A DNA stretch of 64,000 nucleotides. It comes from CAYOFF01 sp964403415 (GTDB lineage: Bacteria > Patescibacteriota > Gracilibacteria > Absconditabacterales > Absconditicoccaceae). Positions 25,641 to 37,073 of this stretch are shown here, piece by piece; within the stretch, counting starts at the first letter, position 1, and each line of letters opens with the position of its first letter. The notes beneath the pieces were generated by a model. The model searched no databases, was not told the DNA's origin, and was given only the letters and a program-made list of their open reading frames with translations. The stretch covers positions 1 to 64,000 of the forward strand of contig CAYOFF010000003.1 of the NCBI GenBank assembly GCA_964403415.1, in the 5' to 3' direction. The position numbers and the translations under genes were made by a program.

Positions 25641-28136
25641 CTACTCCATTACATAAAACTCCAACACGTCTTCTAGTTCGAGCCTCTTTCAAACTTTCAC
25701 TTTCATACCACACTCATAGCCTTCTTTGACTTCACTAACGCTATCTTTTTCTCTCTGAAGAGATGTAACATATCCGCTTGTAAGTTGCTCTGCGCCTCTC
25801 CATACCCTAAACTGACAGCCGTTTTTTGCGTAGCCACTGATAACCTTTCATCCGATAATCATTTCTTTTGCTCTCTTGAAGAAGACCGCAAGAACATTGA
25901 GTTTACCAATCGATACCTCTTTCTTTTCTATCTCTACGAGACCAAGTGCAAGTTTCTCAAGTCGGTCAATAAACTCATAAATGATATCATACTGCTTGAC
26001 TACTACTTTCATGAGCTCTGCCTTCTTCTGCAATGTTGCGGTTGTCGTGACGTTGTATCCGATGACAATCGCCTGAGATGCTTGTGCGAAGATCAGATCA
26101 GAATCTGTAATATTTCCTACATCACTATGAATGATTTTGATTTCCATATTTTCGGGAAGTGCAACTTTTTGGGTTGCATACTTGAGTGATTCTAAACTAC
26201 CAAAGCTCTCTGCTTTGAGGATCAGCTTGATCTGTACGTTATCTCATTTTGATAATTTATCTTTGAATGAAAGCGCATGCTCTTTGGTTGCTGCGTGTTC
26301 ATGACTTTGAAGAAGTTCAATTCTTTTGTTTGCTTCCTTTTCACTATCAACAACCTCTGCTACTCTCCCTGGTTCTGGTAGATCTTGAATACCTAGAATA
26401 ACTACTGGATCTCCGCCGGTTGCTGTGGTTACTATTTCTCCTTTTCGATTCATCATTCTTTTTACCTTTCCAAAGGTATTATGTACTACAACAACATCAC
26501 CGACACGCAACGTTCATGTCATGAGAATGAGCGATGTGGTAACTCACTGCTTCGTATCTTTGTGCGCTTCGACTACTACTCCCACCGCACGTCTTGATGG
26601 GCTATATTGGAGGTTGAGCGTATCTGCATGTAACAAAATCGCATCAAGCAAATCATCTACACCCTGACCAGTCATTGCTGAGAGTGGAATCAACATAATA
26701 TCTCCTCCCCACTCTTCTGGCACAAGACCATGCTCTGCAAGCTGTCACTTGATCTCATCCATCTTGTGAATGCCTTTATCTATCTTGGTGATAGCAACAA
26801 TAATCGGCACTCCTGCATCTTTTGCATGGTTAATTGCTTCTACTGTCTGCGGCTTGACTCCATCATCTGCCGCCACTACAATCACTACAATATTTGTAAT
26901 TCTTGCTCCTCTTGCTCTTAGTGACGTAAACAGCTCATGCCCTGGTGTATCAATAAACGTCAGCTTTTTGCCGTTATGTACGATCTGTGATGCCCCTATT
27001 GATTGAGTAATGCCACCAGCCTCTCCAGCTACCACGTCTGTGCTTCTCAAATAATCCAAAAGTCTTGTTTTCCCATGATCCACGTGTCCCATAATCGTGA
27101 CTACAGGTGCTCTCTCTACGAGATCAACCGCTTCTTTGTCTTGTCAGAGAATGGCCTGAAGGTTTCAACTCAACACTGCTCCCACATCAGCTTTCGTTTT
27201 TTCTTTCTCAACCGTCACCTCAAATTCCCCCGCTACAAGCGATGCAATATCGAAGTCGATGCTCGCCTGTGCTGCAACAATAATTTTATTGGATAGCAGG
27301 ACCTTCATAACTTCCTGCAATGGTACTCACATCTTCTCAGCAAACTCCTTGACGGTAACGCGATCTGGCAAAGTAATAACTTCTTTTTTCTTGAGACTAT
27401 CTGATACTTTGTATGTTTTTTCTTTCTTTGTTTGTTGCACAAGCGCTGCCTGGAATGAAGGCGCGTTTTGGCCAAGCGTTACCCTTGCTCACGTATTTTG
27501 CCTTCCTCTCCCAAATGTTCATCCCCCATGTGAGGGTGCACCTGACCCTCATCTTCCACCTCCTCATCTTTGGACAAATCATCCTCTTCCCGCGCCTGGA
27601 CCTGTTCTTTTGTCTGTTCATGGACGATATGCTGGTTTTTCTGACGCTACTTCTTCTGCTTTTTTGGCAATAAGCGCATCCACGTCATTGGACATTTTCT
27701 TATTTTGCTCGGCGGTCTTGGGGGTGTCTTTCTTTGGTACAATACCTGGCTTGGTAGTAATAGACGCAGACATTCATTTTTTCTTTTCTACCTTGGGAGC
27801 ATCAGCTGCTCTAGAAATAACTTTCGCATATCTAAACTCTTCCGATGGGATATATTCTTGTTGTTCTTTCTTTGTCTTCTGTGCTGCTGTTTTCTTCGTT
27901 TCTTCCTTATCTTTTTCCTGCCTTTCTTCTCACTCAGTTCATTCCATTCATTCGTCTACGACCGCCTCTTTGGAAGACTTACTGGCTTTTTTGGTAGTTT
28001 GCTCTGGCTGAGCGACTGCGACATCAATCCCAAGTCACGACAAAAAACCGGCATCATCTCACATACTAAATGCCGTATCTACCACTTTTAGCTGCTCCTG
28101 AGCTACTGCTTCTGTTTCGCTTTTCTTTTTTGGCAT
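25641..28136 (-). CDS. infB: Translation initiation factor IF-2
   Basis: 831 residues. IF-2 is the GTPase that delivers initiator tRNA to the 30S subunit. The long N-terminal half is Lys/Glu-rich and then Gly/Arg-rich (GPGAGRGGFVQRGGGGRGG), the latter using many UGA glycines. The G domain has GHVDHGKT (G1), FIDTPGHE (G3) and TKID (G4), followed by domains II-IV. A code-11 reading breaks it into many fragments, all in one frame. It heads the infB-SDR-pth cluster. Confidence 0.95.
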
Positions 28137-28277
28137 ACAACGTATTTTGATAAAGTTGTTTGTGTGTAGCTATTTCTCTATGGAAAACAAGTCATTACAC
28201 TGGAATATCCTTGCATCAATTGCCCCTTTCTATATATATCTACTAGCTTTTTCACAGCTTTACCCACCTCTTATCCT

Positions 28278-29573
28278 ATGTGACCCCGGGTCATCACGTT
28301 ACTTCTTGTTGTTCTTAATGGATATTTCGTAGCTGCAGAGTTTGCTCTTGTCAAAGTTAGAGACTCCCAGCTATCTCTCCTGACCCAAAAATGATCGAAA
28401 AAAGCAAAGCTTCTGATTCATATGAAAGAGCACCTCGACGCGTACCTTTCGGCATCGCAGCTCGGTATCACGTTTGCAAGTCTATGATTAGGATGGATGT
28501 GAGAAGCTCTTGTGGAAGAAAATCTTCTCTCCTTGGCTAGTTTCCTAAATTTCTGAATACCTGCTGAGGTCATGCATTATGCCAGTGTCGTGCTTGGATT
28601 TTTGGTTATTACTACATTCCATATCGTACTCGGTGAACAAGCTCCAAAAACACTAGCTATACGTTTTCCCCTAGGAACATCATTACTCATTGCTAGTCCA
28701 CTTAGAGTCTTCTATGTTGTTTTCAAACCATTCATTTGGATTCTCAATACACTATCTCTCAAAACTCTGAGAATTTTTGGTATTCCTGCGGCAAAAGATC
28801 ACGATGACGACGTGCACTCCGAAGAAGAACTTCGTCTCTTGGTTGCAGAAAGTGAAGAAGGCTGAGAAATTAATAAATCCGAAAGAGAACTTATTCACAA
28901 TGTCTTTGACTTTGACGACAAAGAAGTCTGAGAAGTCATGACACATACACAAGACATTATTGCTGTCGACATGACAGAGCCCATAGATGTCATTCTCGAC
29001 AAGATTATAAAAGAGTGATATTCTAGAGTTCCTGTCTATAGAAGATCTCTTGACGACATGACCTGACGGATTCTAACTAAAGACATCCTCTTGGCCATGA
29101 CAAGACAACAAAAGATACACATAGACAGCTTTGTAAGACCACTTCATTTTGTACCTGAGACACAAAAAATTAGTGATGTTTTGAGGCTCTTTCAAAAATA
29201 TCATGTACAACTTGCTATCGTCACTTCTGAATACGGGACGACTGTAGGTCTTGTAACGTTGGAAGATATTGTTGAAGAGCTCGTCTGAGAGATTGAAGAT
29301 GAGTGAGATGACCATGTGACGCTTCCTGTACGTCAAATTTCTCCCACAAGTTATCTCATCTCTGGAAAATGTAGCGTCAGCGAGGTAAATGAGCATCTTC
29401 CCTTTCCCCTACCCGAGGATGAAAGATACACAACTGTTTCAGGCTTCGTCAACGATATGTTTGGTCGTATTCCCTCTGTCAAAGAAATATGGAAGGGTCC
29501 TGGCTACGATCTTATTGTCACCAAGAGGAGAAAACAGATGGTTGAGGAAATAGAGTTACACATCCATCAGTAA
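28278..29573 (+). CDS. CNNM/CorC-HlyC family transport protein with CBS pair
   Basis: 431 residues with the standard architecture of this family: an N-terminal DUF21/CNNM membrane domain (LLLVVLNGYFVAAEFALVKV; GITFASLGLGWMGEAL), a CBS pair (about residues 220-340) and a C-terminal CorC_HlyC domain (EVNEHLPFPLPEDERYTTVS). Homologues are linked to magnesium or cobalt efflux; the exact ion is not decidable here. Several conserved glycines are UGA codons. The ATG at 28278 puts the first helix at the N-terminus, although no Shine-Dalgarno is evident. Confidence 0.88.
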
Positions 29574-29614
29574 AAAATCGGTTTTCTTTGTGTATTTTTA
29601 GATTATATATTCCC

Positions 29615-30154
29615 ATGTTTCTCTCTTCTACGGACATCTCTGTCGTCATTCTGTGATGACTTAGTCTACGCAATATTGCAAGAACCGAAAGATTAGAACA
29701 GTATTTTTTGGATAAAGTAAAGACTGTTAAAAGACTCTACTATGCCCATCGGGCAGCAGAGCATGAGTCTATGGATATTAGGCATGAAGCGGACGAGCTC
29801 TACAAAATCCTCTCCTCATACCGTGAGGCTGACAAGATTGTTATTGTTGCAAAATCCGCTGGATGTATTGTTGCTCTTTCTGCACTTGAACACTACCCCG
29901 CACTCTACGGACTCAATATGAGATATGTATTTATGTGATTTCCTCTTGGCATGAGCTCGTCACATGCGTCGTTTGCAGATCGTTTTCCCACACTTCAGTG
30001 ATATCTCCTCCAAAATGAGTTTGATCCCGTCGGAACATACGAAGATGTGCGCGATGCATTTGAAGGGTCACTCTTTGAGACTGTATGTCTTCCTTGAAAT
30101 ACTCACCACTACGAGGCAGAAGACTTGGATAAACTTAACCTCAAAATGTTTTAG
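29615..30154 (+). CDS. Small alpha/beta-hydrolase-fold protein
   Basis: 179 residues. A nucleophile-elbow-like motif KIVIVAKSAGC (Ser in KSAG) follows a predicted beta strand, with an aspartate in QNEFDPVGT and a histidine in LPGNTHHYE in the order expected for a Ser-Asp-His triad. Length and motif order suggest a small lipase or esterase-like hydrolase; the substrate is unknown. It follows the CNNM gene by 41 bp on the same strand and is convergent with the TPM gene. Confidence 0.6.
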
Positions 30155-30167
30155 GTGGATTAGTTGC

Positions 30168-30209
30168 TTTTTGATCACCTGTTTTTGATCACCTGTTTTT
30201 GATCGCTTG
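30168..30209. repeat. Three 14-bp direct repeats between convergent genes
   Basis: The unit tttttgatcacctg occurs twice exactly (30168-30181 and 30182-30195) and a third time with a few changes (30196-30209, tttttgatcgcttg). It fills the gap between the hydrolase and TPM stop codons. It may help end transcription or be slippage-derived; no hairpin was seen. Confidence 0.7.
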
Positions 30210-30211
30210 CT

Positions 30212-31183
30212 TTAGTCTCACGCTCACCCTCAGCCACTACTCCCACCTCATCAGCCAAATCACCCACCTCCAAATCATCATCACCCGAATCCTCAGCTAA
30301 ATCCCCCACCTGGGAAAAACATAAATGGCGAGCGCTTTCATTGTTTCATAGCAAACGCAAAAATACCTCCAAGGAGATATCCAAATCGTAATCATCGCAA
30401 ACTGAGTGCAATCATAATGGCTATTGTTGCTACTAAGCCACCCCCAAATACTCTCCATCCTATGAGTCCCAGCAAGAATCCAAAGAATGCTGCTGCCATG
30501 ATAACACCATCTTCTTGGCTTGTTGTTTGATCACGCGCTATGGCCTCTGCTCACTCCGTAGTACCTATGGCCGCCATTACCCTCTGCTGGTATGCTTGTA
30601 CAGCTTCTGCATACATTCCTGAATCCACTAACGGACGCACTGACGTCTCGATAATCTCCCTAGCAAGGACGTCAGGCACATCTCACTCTAGACCATATCC
30701 CACGATGATTCTGAGTTTTTTTTCTTGTGTGGATATCACGAGAAGTATCCCGTTATTTTTGTCTTTTTGACCAAGCCCAGTATCACGAAAAATAGCCAGT
30801 CAGATATCTGCCAACTCATTTCACTGTCTGTGAGGTATCAAGACCGCCGCTACTTGGTTGGTTGTCTGCTCTTCGTATATACGCGACGTCTCATTGAGTG
30901 CGGTGAGTTGTTCTGGAGATAGCGCTCCTGCCGCGTCTACGACATAGTTGCTCAACTTTCACAACTTCATTGGATCTACTTGTCATACTGCTGTATCTTT
31001 GTTGTTCTCAGGATCACTCTCGGAGTTGGCTTTAGCATTTTCTTCTGCACTAGTCTTGGTATCGTCCTGAGCATACACTGTTCCCACTTGTATCAGAAAA
31101 ATACCTCACAGTATCAATATGATTGCTGCTACGATAATCCATATAATGCGAGATTTGCGAGAGCGACTGTGAGATATCAACAT
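30212..31183 (-). CDS. TPM-domain (YgcG-like) membrane protein with Gly-rich tail
   Basis: 323 residues: an N-terminal hydrophobic anchor (IIWIIVAAIILIL), then a TPM domain (about 75-220) with VVDAAGALSPEQ, NNGILLVIS and LRIIVGYGLEG, then two hydrophobic segments and a Gly/Phe-rich C-terminus. TPM-domain proteins are often encoded with LemA, as here, and have been linked to envelope maintenance or photosystem repair in other bacteria. Ten of the last 27 sense codons are UGA (30215-30295), three of them consecutive. The gene starts 23 bp after lemA. Confidence 0.82.
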
Positions 31184-31206
31184 CGGCTTATACTAACCAA
31201 AGCTAT

Positions 31207-31803
31207 CTACTTCAATAGTTCCTCTACATTTGGAACTTCTTTGATTTCTTTATCGTCTGGTGGCGTGATTCTGTCTCTTTGCTCGAATCCAAACAATCAT
31301 GAGAAAATCTTTCCCCATGGAAATGATCTTACTTTGAGATTGTATGGTACGATACGATCATTGTAGTCTTTTATTGCAGTCCTGATGCGATTTTCGCTTC
31401 CCTCTAGTGTCGTGTAGAGATTAGTAAACTGTGTGTCTGCCTTCAATTCTGGGTACGCCTCCAGTGTTATTTTGAGCCCACCCATTGTAGATGCGAGTAA
31501 GCTGGAAAACTCACTCGACTTCACATCACCCTTTGCCGCCATCTCGTTGAGCGTCTGTAAGTTTTGGTTTTGTGATCTTAATGCAACGATACCAGAGAGC
31601 GTTCCTTGTTCGTACTCTGCGTACTTTTTGACAACTGCCGCAACCTGCGGAACAAGATCTTTTCTACGTTCATACATATTGTCTACCTGCGCCTCTACTG
31701 ACTTGATCTCTTCCTCGAGCTGCACCATCCCATTGTAAAACCCTACTACACTCAGTCCTACTACCACGATAATTCAAAGTACAATCCGCCATGCTCTTTT
31801 CAT
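31207..31803 (-). CDS. lemA: LemA family membrane protein
   Basis: 198 residues, the usual LemA length. A single N-terminal hydrophobic segment (WRIVLGIIVVVGLSVVGFYNG) is followed by a helical domain with ERRKDLVPQ, MAAKGDVKSSEFSSLLAS and AYPELKADTQF, the family signature, and NRIRTAIKDYND. The function of LemA is poorly understood; the protein faces outside with a short N-terminal anchor. It is followed directly by the TPM gene, a common pairing. One conserved Gly in the membrane segment is UGA. Confidence 0.88.
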
Positions 31804-31903
31804 TGCTGTATATATACAAAAATAAATATCCATTACTTGTACTGATTGTTGTGTATCTCGTGTATATACTCCTTTTTTCCCATCTTACAAGATCTTCCAA
31901 AAT

Positions 31904-33163
31904 CTATTCAAACTCATCTTCATTCCCATAAAATTCTTCAAACAACTGACGTAGCAAGTCTTTTGGTGAAAAAGAGGGATCTTGTTGGAGACTTTTTCTC
32001 TGTTGGAGGTATTCGTTTTGGCGTTCATACATCTGTTTGAGATAGTTTTGCTGATAGTCGTTGAGCTGAATCTGCTGTATGCCACGTGGTAGTCAGGTTT
32101 CATCTGCCCTTACACCCCCTGACTGTACCTCTCATCATTGGCTTTCTCCACTCCCTTGCGTTCATTGTTGAGCCTGCGGACTAAGTGAGCCAACGCCTTG
32201 TTCTATCTGACGACGTGCCTGTGTATTGTCTATTTTTGACTTTCAACTGCAGAGTTCTTGGAGTGTTTTTTGAGGATCTTGTATTAGCCCATTGATAAGG
32301 TCACTGTAGATAACGAGATATTGATTTGTTCCTTGTTGCATTGACACGAGGCCGCTCTCTACGCTTCATAGTTGCTCTTCCTGTTCGGCAATACACCTGT
32401 CTGGAGCATGAAGACAGGTAGCAATATATTGTTTGACGCGACTTTCTACGATACGCTCTACAAATACCTTGAGATCACTTGTTGTGCGATGACTTGAGGC
32501 CATTGCTTTTTGGAGCGTTTCTATGCAGACTTTTGCATCGCTTGTGGTTGGATTGAGCATACCTAAGCGTGTTTGAATCGCATTTATGTGGACTAATACT
32601 TGATCAAGTGTCATGATAAGCTCTTTTGCATACTGCTGTAGTAGATCACCGTAGGTTACCAAAAAATCTACTGCAATTCCATAACGTCCTGCTTTTGCGA
32701 CTCTTTCGCTTGCTGATACAATTCATGAAATTCGCCCAGCAAGCCTCTGTGCGTGAGATATACCCAGCGATTCAGTGGCGGTGCGTAGCGCATAGTATCC
32801 GCTCAAAAGCTCTCATGTTCCTTCTGCTACCGACCACAATGTCATTCCTTGGAGCAATGACACCGCGCCTTTGTCGTATCTACTTTCTTTGTAGATATCT
32901 TCTGGGCAGTCCTGTGCACCATGGAGAATACTTGCTATACAGTGCATTTCTGGAGATGCATTTGGGGGTAGCGTAAGTGGTTGAGATATATTGTCTCACT
33001 GTCATTTTTGTTGACGCTCGTGAGCGTACTGTTGGATGAGTGTTGCTATATACTGTTCTTGTTTGAATGTCTTTCGCGTTTTTTGTACATACACAGCCAA
33101 AGCAAGTACTGCACATAGTACTAAAGTATATCATCATATGTGTTTTCGACTTTTTGTAGACAT
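31904..33163 (-). CDS. Membrane-anchored helical protein of unknown function
   Basis: 419 residues. A hydrophobic segment near the N-terminus (YTLVLCAVLALAVYVQ) anchors the protein. The rest is hydrophilic, largely helical in appearance, and contains a few spaced cysteines (MHCIA, AQDCPED, KVCIET, ATCLH, DRCIAE). The C-terminal ~100 residues are very Gln-rich and charged. No family was recognised. It sits 61 bp after the O-antigen-ligase-like gene and 100 bp before lemA on the same strand, so an envelope role is a reasonable guess. Confidence 0.65.
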
Positions 33164-33224
33164 TATATTGTTCTACTAGTATACTAAATGTGCATGTGCA
33201 TCATGTACAGTAAGAGGCTAAGAA

Positions 33225-34643
33225 CTACTGCCTGTTACTTCTCTCACGTTGTTGGAGCAGCACGCCAATCAGCACGCCCATGAGTCCTAAGAAAAGCATG
33301 TTTACCATACTATCCTCCCATACATGTAAAAATACTCCCTCTATACTCAGCCCTATCAGTCCTGCTCGTAGTCACCGCATGGTCCATGACTTGTAGAGAT
33401 GGGCGAGGCGTATGCCTCGCACTATCCGCCATCCAAGCGCTACTATCCACAGAGCAAATCATATCCAGCCTGTATCTAGTAGCACTTGGATGTACATGTT
33501 TTCTGGAAGATATTTGCCGCCGCGATGTACGGCAGGGCCAGAACTTCCAAGCCCGTATCATTGCGGCTGTGCGACGACAAGCTCTATTCCTTCTCTGCTT
33601 CTTTGGAAATGTTCCATCGTGGATCACCATTTGAGGACACTCATTCGTCACACAACACTTCCTATCAAAACAATCATCGTCGTAATTACTCGTCCTCATC
33701 TCCTTGTTCGTCGCTTCGTTATCGCTGGAGCAACTGAAGCAACTGAAGCAGCTTGAGCATATGTCGTCATGTGTTTTCTTGCTTGTCGTCACAATATACC
33801 AAGTTGCACCAAACAGCCTATCAGCGCTCCTCTCGAAAAACTCAACAGTACTGCTGCTGCATAGAGCACTACCATACACCACAATAGTATTGTACGCTGC
33901 TTTGTAGTATATCGTCTTTTGAGTAGATCTACACCACGCTTTGCTGTCACGAGAAAAAATCCAAAAAATGCTACGAGAAAGTATCCATAGTTATTTGGTC
34001 CTGCAAAAATTCCTGATCGCCTCATCGTTCCACCTGGTCAGGTACGATATCGAATAGGAGGATGTTCGCCGTATGCGTAGTCACCTACTGGACCATAGCC
34101 GAATTTCACAAACAGATCTGGATATCGTGTTTTTGCTATCTGCCACAAAAAACCTACTGCAATAATACCTACCAGTCATCGCCATATGTATGCTGCGTAC
34201 TTCTCTATCAGCGACAGCTGAGGTCCATTGAGAGGATCTTGCTCTAGAGACTTTTTTGTTGATGTTGTATATATTATTGATAGTCTCCATCACCCTACTA
34301 CTGCCAGCAAACCCAAAAGGAAAAACCGTATATCGTACTTGACGCCTATCAACATCTGCTGTCGTGTTCCTCATGTGAGATACGTAATACCAATACCCCA
34401 TACCAAGAATCATACGACGCTTATCATCAACGGTCGCACATCCTGCAGAAGCGGCCGCACGATACGCCTAAATCCAACCCTTGCTCGTGCGGCTATACTA
34501 ATACATATCACTGCAACTACTCGCAGCGCATCTCTAATGAGCGGTAGATATACTCTCATCTCCGGTCGTTGCACTGCCATACCAGTCAGCATGATATGAT
34601 ACAAGCTAATCACTCCCACCACGATGAGTAGCAATAGGCGCAT
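33225..34643 (-). CDS. O-antigen ligase/polymerase-like membrane protein (Wzy_C family)
   Basis: 472 residues with about ten or more hydrophobic segments. The region RRSGIFAGPNNYGYFLVAFFG and the following LLSFSRGALIGC match the conserved centre of the Wzy_C/WaaL superfamily, which polymerises or ligates surface polysaccharide on the outer face of the membrane. The C-terminus also has membrane segments. In a probable Gram-positive-like CPR envelope the substrate would be a surface glycan rather than LPS; that is inference. Confidence 0.72.
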
Positions 34644-34678
34644 TATAGCAAATGTGCATAAAATAAACGAATTGATCC

Positions 34679-34709
34679 ACTTGTATGTAAAACCCGATTG
34701 AATACAAGT
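34679..34709. promoter_or_regulatory. Inverted repeat in a divergent promoter region
   Basis: ACTTGTAT (34679-34686) and ATACAAGT (34702-34709) form a perfect 8-bp inverted repeat with a 15-nt spacer, between the divergent O-antigen-ligase-like gene (start 34643) and exonuclease gene (start 34749). The placement suits an operator, but no regulator is identified. Confidence 0.4.
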
Positions 34710-34748
34710 TAGGTGCGTTTTTGCTTTTCTTTTGTTTTCTTTTTTGTG

Positions 34749-36863
34749 ATGCTTCGCCCGTGACGTTATCTTACTATAGACTTTGAAACAACGTGATTAG
34801 ATACCACCAAAGACGAGCCAGTACAAATTGGCATGCTGGTGTTCAATGAACGTTTTGAGATTATACACAAATTCTCATCGTACATCAAACCCGACACGCA
34901 TAGTGGCGACCTCAAAGAAGTCGTCCAGTACCTCACCTGAATCACCGCCGACCAGCTTATATGAGCTCCAAGCATGCAAGAGATCTGCAAACAGATTGCT
35001 CCATGGTTTGACGATCAGACAGTCATCATTGGACACAATGTCCGCTTCGATCTCCAGATCCTGAGAAGATACATGGCAGTTCCACATAGAGTAGTTGTGG
35101 ATACATACGATATTTCCAGAATTGTCTTTCATTTTTTACCGAGCTACTCGTTGTCTGTCATCTATGATCATGCTCGTCGCAATCCACTCCCTGCGCTATG
35201 CACCAATATCAATGCACACGACGCACTGAGTGATTGTATTATGACGCGATATATTTTTCAAGTTTGCATCGAGCGTCTTGAGTATCTCTTTGGTCGCTTC
35301 ACGCTGCTTAGTTGGATATGATCCAAATCACAATGACGACTCGTAGAGCTTTTTATTTTTCCTGTCTCCTGATCTCTTGGAGATAGTTCTCCTTCTGCAC
35401 TTCTCCCTGCGCTTCAAAAAAATATTCCACCTACCAAAAAATCTCTTTCAAAAAATCTTTTCAATCTCGACACGCTTCAACCATCAGGCAAATATAGTAT
35501 CTCAGGCCGATGACTTCGCGACTTTTTTCAATCACTTCCCTTATGACAAAATTCGCTCATTGTTAGTTTTGCACACAAACCCAAAACTGTTATTGCCAAA
35601 GAGATCATCCAAGACTTGTGACATGCATGCAGCACGTTTCATGATAGCTATGTGTTTGACAACGAGACAGTCGATAAACTGCTTGGAAGGTCTACTCTTG
35701 AGCACGATGAGTTTTCATTTTTCGTCAAATATTTTTCCGCAGTAGACAAAGACAACCAAATCATAGATCTCAACACCGAAGGCGACTATAAGATCTTTTC
35801 TGCACTTACAAGCATCAAACCGCTTACCAGCTCATGATGCGTTGTCTGTACACACGACCAACTGTGGACGTTTGCACACAAGATTAAACCAGCAGACACC
35901 ATACTGTTTTTTGATCACGAATGGCGGTTTCAAACGGCAAAAAAACAAACCAGCCAACACGTTGATCTCCTCTATCTTCTGACTCTCTGTGATCAGCTCG
36001 CATATAAGTACAACCTCCACTGACATCCTGCTATGCGCGAACTCGAAGCGTTTTCGTTGCTCGGTAGTATTTTTGTAGGTATCTTGCATATTGAAATCAA
36101 TCAGCTCTATATCGGGTATCAATCCAATGAGCTCGAAATAGAAAACATACGAAACCATACGAGACTTCCCAAAATTCATGTCATGTATTCTAAGCTTTTC
36201 GCTCAACGAGAACTACTGCAACCACTATTACTCCCGGAAGATGCAGCAAAGCTACACATTCTTCTTCACCGCTTGCAGCAACTTGGTGAGGCGAACGTTA
36301 CCTGCACCAAACAGATGCGATGATGAGATAAATGGTTCTTTACGCTTGCACCTTCGATCAACTTCGTCAGTTACGATGAGATTATGAGCCAACTACCCTC
36401 TGCACGCTATTTCTTTCTCACACATACAGATAATTCCTCATACCAAAAACTCCCTTCGACAGATACTCCATCACTTACCAAACGTCCTGTAAAGCTCCAT
36501 ACATTACGTACACCAAGGGAGATTATTGCGCTCTGTACCAAAGCACTTGCGGAGTCTCCTACACCCTGCATCTATATCACCTGCGCAGCCAAGAGCACTG
36601 CACAGCAGCTCTTCAACGCATGTATGGCTCAAGGCATGCAGCATACCCGGAACATCCAAGTAGAAAATATCACCTGATGACATGGTTCTACACTTTTCCA
36701 GGCTGCTAAGGCCACCTGACCCCGTCTTCTTATATGAGGACTCACTTTCTTCCTACAGGCTGTTTCCAAGCATATTGTCTTCAAAGATATTGTCGCATAT
36801 CACCTAGAATGACCCCTAAAACAGCATATTCTTGCTGACATCATGTATTATGCTGACCAATAA
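34749..36863 (+). CDS. DnaQ-like 3'-5' exonuclease fused to a degenerate DinG-like helicase region
   Basis: 704 residues. The N-terminal ~190 residues are a DEDD exonuclease: YLTIDFETTGLDT (Exo I, Asp and Glu), IGHNVRFDLQIL (Exo II) and NAHDALSDCIMTRYIF (Exo III, DEDDh type with His). The remaining ~500 residues look like a worn DinG-type helicase. There is a DEAH-like ILFFDHEW and weak later motifs (IYITCAAKSTAQQLF; GGHGSTLFQAAKA), but where the Walker A should be I see VSFAHKPKTVIAKE with no GxGKT. DinG proteins of Firmicutes join the same two domains. The nuclease looks active and the helicase part probably is not. Confidence 0.7.
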
Positions 36864-37073
36864 ACGCTATTTTCTCAAACAGTCCTTGAAAAGTAGGTGG
36901 TAAATCGATACCATATGCAGGTATAAGTATCCACGCCCTTACAGGCGTGGTATTTACCTGCGAACTTTTTCAAATTTCGTAAGAAGAAGGGCTACCCATT
37001 GCTCCCATCCGCACCCTTACAGATGGGGTGTTCTCGCAGGTATAGAAGCTCTTTACAGCCTGACATTCATCTC
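36864..37073. other. Structured intergenic region with nested inverted repeats
   Basis: Within this 210-bp gap an outer stem GCAGGTA (36917-36923)/TACCTGC (36955-36961) encloses an inner stem CCACGCC (36931-36937)/GGCGTGG (36944-36950) with a 6-nt loop. A second weaker hairpin, CCCATC/GATGGG (37004-37027), follows. Both contain CCCTTACAG. There is no T-run, so an intrinsic terminator is not clear; a repeat element or RNA structure is possible. No gene was seen in the gap. Confidence 0.55.

Noticed and set aside
27259..28011. 250-codon plus-strand ORF
   Set aside because: It is antisense to the Gly/Lys-rich N-terminal part of infB, whose reverse strand lacks stops; no family resemblance.
33310..33882. 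190-codon minus-strand ORF
   Set aside because: It is an alternative frame of the O-antigen-ligase-like gene, which has the membrane segments and Wzy_C motif.
36999..37073. Earlier in-frame ATG (36999) for the HExxH gene
   Set aside because: It would put the hairpin sequence inside the coding region and precede the membrane anchor with an unlikely segment; ATG 37074 fits better.
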